A stretch of 64,000 nt of DNA, from contig CAJNDS010001236.1 of the NCBI GenBank assembly GCA_905221605.1, positions 214,001-278,000 on the forward strand, in the 5' to 3' direction. The translations under genes were made by a program, and so were the position numbers. A model generated the notes under the pieces. That model made no database searches. It was given only the letters and a program-made list of their open reading frames with translations, and was not told the origin of the DNA. Below, piece after piece: positions 46,031 to 56,800 of the stretch; position 1 is the first letter of the stretch, and the number at the start of each line of letters is the position of its first letter. This DNA comes from Symbiodinium natans (Eukaryota > Sar > Dinophyceae > Suessiales > Symbiodiniaceae).

Positions 46031-46049
46031 GGGGGGGGGGGGGGGGGGG
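46031..46049. repeat. poly-G run of 19
   Basis: Pure G homopolymer on the plus strand. Confidence 0.95.
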
Positions 46050-48098
46050 CAACATCTCCAACGAGTGACTGCAGTTGATTCTCTCTTGCTCAAACTCTTA
46101 GAGTCGCTTATAGAGTCACTCTTGATCATATCTGGGGATCAGGGAAAGTCTTTCGCGGTGCCAAGGCCGGCACGTAGGATCCTCCAGCCAGCTCCCCGGA
46201 CTGGCCTGCCTTCTCGGCTCTCCTCACAGTCACACAATTCCCACAATTCCCACAATTTCCCCCATACTTGCTACTTGCTGTGAGGAGAGTCCGTCTCAGG
46301 CGTGTTTCCGAGGCTGATGAGCGCATGGGACCTGGGCCAAGGGAACGTGCCCCGAGCGAATGTTTGGAAATGCTCTTCTGCCAGGCGCAATGGAGGATGT
46401 TGGTCTCGGGCCTGTCGTAAGAGTGCCACAAACTGGTGCAAGGAAGGCGATCGTGCTCCTCACGCCAGACTCAGGAATCACCGACATTCTGATTATCCTG
46501 ATGCTAGGAGATTCTGAAATCCCAGCTGCTTGTCAGTGTAGCGAGATTTGCAGTCGATGGCCCTCGTGGCTGGATGGTGAACTGCAAATGGGGCAAGACA
46601 AACGGCTGGCTTCTGGCTACCAATGGCTGCCGTGGCCAAGACGATTCGCAGTCCTCAACAAGGCGGCGGCCAACAAGGCGCTGGCGCCACATCGCAGCAA
46701 CGAGTATGGCATCACGGGACGCCGCCGCTCCGTGATGGCCACTCGGGAAGCTGCAGCCGAGTGCAGGACTGTGGTAGCAGTAGGTCTGTTGGTGAGAGGA
46801 CATCTGTTGGAGTTTCAACAGTTGCGACAGTTGCTGGTGCAAACTTTGCGCAAGTGTTGATGATGTAGCCTGATGTAGCCATTGAGCTGGAAATCTTCCG
46901 TATTCCCTCCTTATCCCACACACCCACTCCAGAGACTTGTTTCCCATTTAGTTTCACGCCACCGGAGCCGTAGCTTGCCCCCTCATCAGAGCTGCCCTAC
47001 TGCAAGTGTTTTTACAGCATTCCGGGCTGCGCTCAGGATTCGCCTGTCGTGTGAAACTTCGAGCTGAGCCTATGACAGTTTATCGACGTTCCATGTAAAC
47101 AGAGGTTCTCCAACTAATAGCCAACATTGACCCTCCTGGCCACTGCTTAAGATGTTCAACGAGTGTTCAAGGTATCACAATGTGCCCCCGTTGCATCACC
47201 ACTCCCTGAGACCAAGCAGCTTGTGCCACCGGGCCGCTTGCTGAGGATCACAAACTCAAGTACACGACGGCTGCTTAAGCGCGATCTTTTTGAGGGATTT
47301 TTGTTGAGTTTTTGAGTCAGCGGAGTCCTGCAGGGCACAAAATGGCACAAGGCTGAGAGCCTAAGAAGGTCGAAGTTCGAGGGCGCGCCCGAGGCGCGGT
47401 CGTTTCCCGATCCCCAGACACGGTGTTCCGACGCATTGGTGCTGCCCCTTCTGGCCATGAGAATCATGATTAAATCATCATAATTGGCCATCATTAAGCC
47501 TCATGTTGAGCGGCGATCCCCTACCGGGGAGATCTGTCGGGGCAGACCAAGGCTTCGAAACTCCGGCCGACCTCTCGATACTTCTCCGCGAGTGGCGGAG
47601 CCAAGCCCATGACTCTGCGTTTCGAGGATCCCAGGAAGCATCGTCAAGGATTGGCAAACAGCCCGCTTCACTCACTTCAGCAGGCCTCCCAGTGAGCTTG
47701 AGCTACACCCTTACAGCTGCCCCCTTCTACTCTCAGACATTCTCAGTACTCTCACTCTCGTACAAGCCATGCAGGCCCCCCTTGGCCTGGTTTCCGCAGG
47801 GGTTCTCCTCCTGAACGGGGATCATGCCGCCGGGCCTTGGCAATCTATGACATGCGCTTCCCTTAACACTCCCATCCTGACCCATGCCACGAAGGGTTTT
47901 GCTACGTGTTGCTACTCGATTGCTTCCACAAAGTTCCACAAAGTTCGACACAATGACATTGTCACTTCCTGGGGCCTGGACTGGATCTGGATGCCACCCG
48001 GCTCTCGACGTTTCTCTTTGGCGTTCTTTGACGCCTCGGCACGAGGGCAGGACATTGCAGAAGTGCGGCGCCGCGGAACACAAGTGAAGAAGTGACAA

Positions 48099-49717
48099 CT
48101 TCTGGGCAACCTGATTGTACACCTCCTGGAGGAGTTGCTCGAAGACATGCTTCACGTTATACGTCCTTGGCAAAAGAAAGGCTTTTAGTTATATGTAGAT
48201 GCATGTCCAACTTCCAGGGCTGCGTTTTCTCTCCGGGCTTGCTGCGTGACAGCACTTGCCTCTTTGAAGAGGAGCCTGGAAGAGCTTTTTCGAACTGTTC
48301 ACTACTAGCATTTCAATTTCTAACATGCGGCGATACGGCCGATACTTGGTCATGCCACGTACACATGGCTGCTCATACGCACTTCCGCGGCGCTTGGAAT
48401 TCGCAATTCCAAGCTCTGACCCTACAAACCTACAAGCCTGCCGCAACACGTGTGGGTTGCTGTTGCTTCGATTTAATTTAGCTCCAAGGCAGTTCCTCCT
48501 GCACACTGAACCTGCTGGTCATAATCGTGGCAGCGTGGCTTGTGTGACCGAGCGAACTCCAGAGCAGCATCATAGTGCACCTTAGTCATGAAAGCGCGTC
48601 GGCCCTGTGAACCTCCACCAGTCCCGGCCAGCACTCGGCATGGCCAACAAAAGAAAGAGGCAAAGCCCCACAAAGGGCTTCTAAGGAGGCCCTGAGGAGC
48701 CCTTAAAGGTTGTGCTGGTGGTGGTTGTTCGGGTTCCTGGGTGGCGCGCCTGCCGTGCAGTGGGATCCTTCTCAACCAAGTCAAGCTTGTTCCCAACCTG
48801 GCAGGGAAAGGGAGCTGATTTCGACTTCTTTCAAAGCCAACTAAGAGTCCGCGACAAATCTTTGGCAGGGAGTGTTGATACCGTTTCCAGAGGCCGCTGC
48901 TAGCATGATGATGATGTTGTCCTCTGCATTTTGCCGCAGCTCTTCCAGCCATTTCAGGCCTTGGTGGCTTGAATTCAGGTGCTGAATGATAGACTTTGGA
49001 TTCCTGATTCCGGCTGGTACACCAAGGCCACGGCAATTCTGGAATGTCGCATTCCTGGTCACATCCTGGGCACGCCGGTGCGGAGCGTGAACAGATTTCG
49101 GAGGAGCTCTGTCGCCACGATGCAATCAAGGTGCATAGACCAGGAGTGCTCCGACAGCACGACGGTAGTGCGAGCCTTTGACAAACAGACAGGGTGTGCA
49201 AATGTATTGAAGGTGCTCGACACGGTGTGCCATGTGGTCTGCCGATCTGCGCGTCTGCAAGAGCCCAATTGCATCTCCTGGGCCCTCTCGCTGGTGATGG
49301 CTCGGTATCTCTCTTGCCCCGCAGTGTCCCAAATCTGCGCCTGAAAAAGTTGGGGTGAACTTTCAAAAAAACACTCGCGCATTGGACCTTGAGTTTCACT
49401 CTTCAAAAGCCCTCTCTCAACAAATCAGCATCTTTGAGCTCTCCTTCACCGTTCCACCCACAGCCAATGGAATGGTGCCTTACGGTAGTCAGGGTTCGCT
49501 CGGTGAAAGGCAAGTGGGCAACAGTGAAGTTCTGCGGCACAGGGGCGTGTCGCAAACTCGACACCAATGGTGGCCGTTGGAGCCTTCGGCAAGGTGCCTG
49601 ACACTGGAGAGTCGAGGAACCCCATCATCGATTCAATTTCCGATGACTTGTCCTGCCTTTCACGTACCGTGAAAGCAAATGCGTCTTTCCCACGGTGGCG
49701 TCTCCCACAAGGACGAC
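48099..49717 (-). CDS. RAB11: Rab11-like small GTPase
   Basis: Eleven mini-exons join in phase: 49657-49717, 49547-49597, 49444-49478, 49292-49340, 49135-49175, 49035-49065, 48901-48959, 48750-48797, 48549-48580, 48246-48275, 48099-48165. They spell the G1 loop VVLVGDATVGKTHLLSRY, the effector region LPKAPTATIGVEFATRT, G3 with catalytic Gln in AQIWDTAGQERYRAITS, then HYRRAVGALLVYDVT, WLEELRQNAEDNIIIML, G4 VGNKLDLVE, a G5-like EASAVT, and a C-terminal helix VKHVFEQLLQEVYNQVAQK. IGVEFATRT and QERYRAITS point to the Rab11/RabA branch, which directs recycling-endosome and post-Golgi traffic. Nearly all donors are GC (one GA, one GT) and all ten acceptors are AG followed by G. The first few residues and the prenylated Cys tail lie in exons I could not find. 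Confidence 0.9.
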
Positions 49718-50846
49718 CTGCGAGCAGCTGCGAGCATGCATGAATCGACTCAGAGCCATAACCGCTGTGGGCAACAAGAGAGCTGTCTACTTCGCACCCA
49801 GGGCCTTGTAGAGGTGGTCGCAGCCTTGTGCCAGACGAGAGAGAAAGCAAGCGGAGGGACAGGGCCAAAATGTATGAAGCCCTTCCTAAGTCTAAGGCCA
49901 GGACCATCCTCTTCCTCGGCCATCGCCGCACAGCTCGGACGCCCAAGTCCAGCTTTCGGCCTGACCACCCGCCCCAAAACCGCTCAAGTCACAACATGTT
50001 AGTGTGCAGGGACTCAACCGCTGCCCTGACTACATCTGAGCATTTTCATTGCTGTGGCCCTTGCTGGGCAACGCCAAGCGATGCGATGAGGCGATTGAGC
50101 CAAACCAGGACATCATCGACACTATGACCGTTGCATCACCATCCCCCCATGGTGATCCCAAACAATGTCAAGCTCATGATGAATGCTGGCTGCATGAGAC
50201 CGTGTCTGCCTTTTGATGCCCGCTAGCAGCTGCTGGCAGAGTATATATGGACAGTATATCGAAAACGATCCAGCATGCAAAGAATGCAAGCCGCTGCTAG
50301 CCTGGCAGGCTCAGGTGAACTTTCAGATTTCGAACGTCCAGCCTGCAGGCACTTTGCCACCACACACTGCAGGCGCAGGCAAGCACAAGCACGGCATTCT
50401 AGCCACGAGAAGAGCGGGCAGCCAAGGCATCTCGACGCATGACTTGCCTTGGGCTGGATGTCAAAGGCCAGGAGAGCATGGCCTGTCAGAGGACCCATCC
50501 CGAATCATCCCGCATGTTGCGTGCTTCTGCGAGCCTGGAAGTGAAGGTGGATGGGATCGGCAAAGCCAGCAAGACGAGGGTCCATTCCCCTGTCTGCTGC
50601 ACATCGGAGAAACATGCAGACAATGCAGATGCTGATCAGGATACCGAGGTGGCCTGAAGTCGATGCCCCGGATCTCTGTTTGCAGTACATCGAGGACCTC
50701 CAACTCGAGATGTCGAAACAACAACAGCCAAGCTTGAACAACGCAATGATGAACACATATGACAACATCTGTTCTGTTCCTGAAAAAACACAAGAAATAA
50801 GGAGTTTCCAGCACACAAGCTGTCATGCGATGCAACCACCCGATTT

Positions 50847-53800
50847 TTAGCTTTCGCCCACGAAGCTCTGGCCACGTGCGGTTCCACTGCGGGAGCCTCT
50901 TTGCGTGGAGTCGCTGCGGGTCGCGTTTTGGGCCCAGCTCTTCTGGACATTCTTGATTGGGCCCGGGGGGGTGGGGTAGCCGGGTAAGAGCTTCAGATGT
51001 CCGACACCATTAGCTGCAGGGCAGCAACGGGAAGGACAACACCCACAATCACGGCCGACGATGCCGCGCTGCCGCCCTTGGAAGGGCACTAATGGGGCTA
51101 CAGAATCCAAAAAGTGACGTTGGAGTGGCAACTCAGCTGCGACTGAGCTGCAACGATACCGGTTGATGGAGTGGTTGTGTCACCTCCACCTCCGTCTCCG
51201 CTGATGCCAGTCGTGCCAGCTGCGCCAGCTGTCGTTGTGATCGTGGCTGCCCGATCATCGACCATGGCCTATAGGAGCAGGATCATGAGGAGCTCCCGTG
51301 CGAGAACGCTCCCTTAACACAGGTGCCTCCAGGAAAATGGGACAGGCCCCGCGGCTATCCTTGCAGAGCCGGGCACTCAAAGACACACACACACACACAG
51401 AGACAGAGACACAGAGACACACATTTGCCAAGGTTGCGGGATGCTCTGGGGGGTCCTTCACGTTCCTCGCGCAGCTCGTGCAGTCCAGGTGGGTCGGGCC
51501 GTCGCATTGAGCGCAGGCGGAGGAGCAAAGCAGACAACGGCCCACAGAAGCCTCAAAAGAAGGGAAAAGACTAAAGAAGCAGAAATAGAAAGGAAGCGGA
51601 AAGCCACGGAAGCAGCTTCAAGGAAACCAATCCTCAAAACTCCTACACCAGCCCTTCTAATTACGAACCGAATCTCCAACCTCCCAACCCCTCAATGTAG
51701 CCAAAAGCCTGTCCTATACCTTGTACTGGTGCCCAGAGTATATGGGGCGCAGTTCAGCTCTGTGCAGCTCAAGGGCATCGAAGTAGGATGCACTGCCTGG
51801 GTGTGCAGGGGCATCGGCGCTTCGGAGTTTCGGGTTTGACTCCTTTGGGTCCCACCACTTAAAGGGTGCAAAAGTGGTAAACACTTATTTTGGTAAACGC
51901 TTCTTCAACCGAATTTCTCATCACCCTTCTTGCCTGCGCGTAAAGATTCCCAAATACTCCAAACCAAAGAAATGTTCTTCGTTCTTGGTTCATAGGACCT
52001 CCAACAGATCGAACCTATAGCAGCTAAACGTGTGGAAAAAAAACACGCTCTTCTGGGTTTAGGGACGAAGCCGAACCTCATGGAGCGAGGGGCGCCAATG
52101 AAACCTAAACATCCGAACGCAGCAAATCAGAGCGGCGAGACTTCATGTTTTGGTGGTGAGATTTGGGCGTTTGTGCGAATGCAGGTTTCGAACCTCGATA
52201 GCAATCAAAGGATGATCGGATGTTAGCTTCGATGCGTTTAGACTGCGCGTAGGGAATGGATGGAAAAATTGCAGGCTCATCACGACGCAAATAGAATGGC
52301 AAACAAAAGCCATGATTGGATCGCAATGCAACTCGGGTGCTGCAGAACTCAGCGGTCAGAGGCGTTGTGGCTTCGGCTGAGACGCACAGGGAGCCGTTTA
52401 AGCGTGTCCCGTCGACAGCCGCTGCCAGGTAGATGCTTTTGCCTTGCTTTTGACAACTGCGGAAGTATCGCTCAGGTTTTGGTCTTTGTGTCCAAGGCTC
52501 TTTCTCCATTGACAGTGAAGGTTGACTGGGAAGTACTCCGCAAGCAGCTGCCTTCGAGACAGGGATGTATGGACGACGGGCTCGGCATTTGTTCCGACTG
52601 GCGAGAGACACGTCCCCGCCAAACCCACGATATATGTAAACATCTCCCTTGATTCTCCCTTGCAGACTGCAGACCTGCTCCTTTCCAGACTCTAGAAAAG
52701 ATGTTGCAAACTCAGCATTGTGCCGGGCCGCTGCAGAGCCATGGATCCGTCACCGGCTCGTCGTTTATCATCCAATCTCCCATTTCTTGAGCACAAGAGG
52801 CGCAACACATCAAAGCTGTGCAAAGATGTCCGGGCGCTTCGCCACGAGAGCCAGTAGACAAATGCCTCAACAAAAACTCGGCCGCTAGGCATAGAAATGA
52901 CAAGCAAATACGTAATCTGCTGTATACGTACGTATGTATATGCACATTTATGTACGGCGTGGCGCAAATTTGATATGCACTCTTTTTGCACCCCCCAACC
53001 TCCCTGTAACCCGGCCTGCTGGCCACCGGCTTGTCTCCCGCGGTCTTGTCGCTGCACTGCTTGTCGAGGCTTGGGAGGCACGTGTTGGCGTAGCAGGTGG
53101 AAGGCCTGGAACCCTATTGTGCACTATGCTTCCTAGGGCCTAGGGCCTTCCAATGGCGTTGGGGTCTAAGCGGCCGCGACTGTGGCATCGAGCCATTCGG
53201 GGCACTAAGACTGAGGTGGCCCCACCCCACACGATAGCAATTGCAATGTCATCGTAGGAATCATGGGACTAGAGTAGTGACGGTTCTGCTCATCAATGGC
53301 TGTCGTTTGTTTGGAGTCTGTGTCACCGTTTCTACATTTGTGCGAAGACTGGATGTCTGGAATGCATCGCTTGTTTCGTTCCGTGTTTTCCTTTTGCATT
53401 TCACATCACCACGGCGCTCGGGTTGTTTTTTCATTCGTCCGGGTAGTGGAATCTACGAGCTGGACGTGCCAAATCAAGGTGTAAATGCCCCCTTGTTGAC
53501 CCAACAAGACTGTAAGCAAGAACGAAAGCAAACGCGGGTGTCTGGACACAGTTCTGTTGTCAATGTGAATGGAAGCCGGAATTGGGCCCAGCTGGCCGGG
53601 CGACAAAACTCCCACTAAGTCGGGGGCACACCGCCACTGGTGCATTCCGACCCCCATGGCTTCCCAAGGTCAGGAGGACAATGAGCTGACGATCCAGAGC
53701 AAACCTGCCATGTCCAACTTGGCAGACAGCTTAGGCACACACACACACAGGCCTAGAACTGCCACATTGACCAAACTTCCAAAAAAAGCGCAGCTGGCAG

Positions 53801-56800
53801 ACTTGATCTTTGTTCAAGCTGAGAAGTTTTATCATTCAGTGCCCTTCTGAAAGCATGCGTTTTGGCAGGCCTTCCCCCCCACAACGCAGCTTATTGCTGC
53901 ACATGTACTTGGTAGCCGCGTGTAGTTGGCGGCAGCCTAAGAGCAGTGAGCTTGAACAAAGCTACCCGTCCAATAATGCATCATGTTGCGTGTAATTTCA
54001 AGTCGAAGTATAGAATGTTCTTACTGTGCATACTGGCTAATTGGATTACACTGCAACAATATAATAATATGTGCGTATAGTATATCACAGCAGACCGGCC
54101 TCGGCCAGGTCACACTCGCCCAGGGCCGCACGGCACACAGTCCCGCTTGGGCGCAAGGAGCATGTGGCCGGATCACAGCACCTCTCAATCACAATCGACC
54201 GCATGAGCGACCACAAGAGCTCACACAGACCTCTGGCACGTTCCGCAGCTTCTACACTGTTAAGGTTGCCTATTAGACTTGGCGATGATATTGTACGATA
54301 ATCAACCTGGCTTTAAAGGGGCAACTCGCCAGCCTGCTGGCCCGCAGAAACCCATCAAAATGCCACAGCAGAAACGATGGTGTCTTCTGTTTGGCGGGGA
54401 ATGCTACAAAGGACAGCTATTCTGGGTGATTACTATGTTTTTTGCCTGGCTTCTACACCTGGTGAACTGCACGACAGTTGTGATTCAGAACTTGGCAAGA
54501 CACGGCGAAACATGGAACTTTCGCTGCCCCGTGGCAAGCAAGGCGGCTGATGCAAAAACCTCCCAAACCCTGAGCAGATACATGCAGGCCGGAAGGTCAA
54601 GGTTTAAAGAGTGTTGCTCCAAAAGCCCCTTACTCTTCGTCAGTTTCATGGTCTTCCCAGAGCGATTATCATTGGGAGATGTTAGGATCGCCATCGCCAA
54701 GAATACTACAACTATATGCAAAGATCGTTGGCAAACATTGGCGCTCTTCAAGTACTTCTTCTTGTTGTTTTTTGGGGGGTAAATCATCACTGTCCCGCTG
54801 AGCCCAGCACGGGTCTGTCCCGGCACAGGCACTGGTTGCTTTGAGCTGGCAAGTGTCACAGTCGCAGCAGGCATCGCCTGCCGAGCCACAGTCACACTCC
54901 TCGCCATAGTCGATGCCACCTCGGTGTACAAAGGGTACCCTTGAGTTCTCAGTAGGGTTGATGCTTTTCACTGGAACGTTCGCAGATAACAACCCCTCAA
55001 TGCAGACGTGCTGCATAATAATTGCATTCTAACTACTCAGCACACGATATGCTATTTTCTTGCGGGCTCCTGGAGTTCTGAGCCCAGGCGCCGTTGCCGC
55101 AGAGCGGCACCACGGCCAAGGTCTCAGGGCGCGTGCAGCGGCCCTGGAAGCACATACTCCCGCGCTGTCCCTTCGGCTCGCTTGGATGCCAGCCTTTGAG
55201 CAGAGGCTCTCATGAGTAGCTGGGGGCTTTTCCTACAAAATGCTCACTTGTTCGCACCTCGGCTTGCTGGGGGCTCTTTTTTCTTTTCAGTGGGCAACTC
55301 GACTGCTGCAATTGACTGCGGCCTCCACAACCAGCGAAAACACCAAAACCGAAGCCGAGTGTGACAACATGTGACAACTTGTGACAACAGAAATCACACT
55401 GGGCATGGCTCGCGAACCTTGGGTGCAACTTTGACGGCACTGCTCGAGAAAAAGACAGGTCCGGAGATGCTGTTGTCAAAGCGAAATGCTCAAAGGCAGT
55501 CGTGCGGCATGGCGTCCCATCAGGGACAGACATCTGCGAGCCGTGGACACCTGAGACTGACTCTGACGAGGACTGTCTCTCACCAACTCTTCCAGTTGAG
55601 CAAAGAAGCTGAAGTACTGCCCGCAGTCAGCTGCAGAGCTCTTCGATGCATCGTGACACCTGTGAGATAAGTGTACGCAATTTGCTTGTCTCCAAGAACC
55701 ATGAAAATTCCAGCGCAGAAGCAAAGCATAGCAAAATGATGGTAGCAGCCCGGTAGCAAACACTGGCAAACACCCAGCTGGCTACGGAGCCACTTGGCAC
55801 AACTGACTCTGAGCCTCCGGCACCACGGTGCTGCAGTCGTCATTGAAGGCGGCGCAGGGCTCAGTGAGATCCCAGTTGCCCTCGAAGTCCCGTGTCACGT
55901 CCACTTCGCAGGTGTAGCGCATGCTCTTGCAGCTTCCCATGGAACACAGGCCATCGTACGTGGCTCCATTCGAGGAAAGTGAGCATTGTGCCCCTGGGTA
56001 CGTGTACTCGTCCTCGAGACTGCTCAAAAAGCACATGTCCAAAATGCACCATCGCAGAGCATCGCAGAGAGCCCCGAAACTCGCGAACAAAAAAAGAGAG
56101 CAATAGAGAGCACCTGCTCTTGACAGTGCATGATTTTCGATGGCTCCTTGGGGCAGCTGGAGGTGCCCCCGGGACAGACTTCCGCGAGGTCGCAGGTGTT
56201 GCGCGCGGCCCTGGGGACGGGTGCTGCTGTTTTCTTCAGGGAAGTTCGAAGGCTTCTGAGAAGGTCTTGTAGGTCTTAGAAGGTGTTTACGAAGGGTTCT
56301 TGAAATGTGTCATTAGTTTTAATGGAAGGGGCGGCATTAGAATCATTAGAGAGGAATCCAGGAAGGCCCGGCCTGCACACCTTCTGTGCCGCTGCGGTCA
56401 CGTTCATGCAGCTCCTCGTGGGAGGAAATGCAGGACACTCCGCTCAACACTCAACTGCTTAGACTTAAGGACTGATTGCACAGATTGCACTCTGATTCGA
56501 TTCCGAGAGAGCTTCTCACGATTTGCCCGGTGCCAGCACGTGACCAGCTCTTGTGCTTGCCAAGAGACTCGCAGCAGGAGCCCACAGTGTCGCTGCACTC
56601 GTAGCTGGGGTCTGCGAACTTGCAGGTCGCACCATTACAGCACCTGAGCCCGAGAGAGGTGCCGGGCAGCTACAGAGTGGCGCCTGGCAGGCTGCTGCCA
56701 TATATGCCATATGCTCCTCCTCCGATTTGTAAATTGTAAACCCTATGCCCAAACATACCAAAACCCTGCAAGCCCAAGATCTGATCCTTGGGGATCTCAA

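Noticed and set aside
46360-46860. Plus-strand 166-aa frame
   Set aside because: Long but without motifs. The opposite strand is equally open, as often happens in GC-rich intergenic DNA of this window.
51700-51850. Possible tRNA-like segment (GTTTCGGGTTTGACTCC)
   Set aside because: No matching acceptor stem or anticodon arm could be drawn.
54279-54782. Plus-strand 167-aa frame with a hydrophobic segment
   Set aside because: It lies antisense in an ADAM intron between exons at 54811 and 54181. No family motif and no supporting neighbours.
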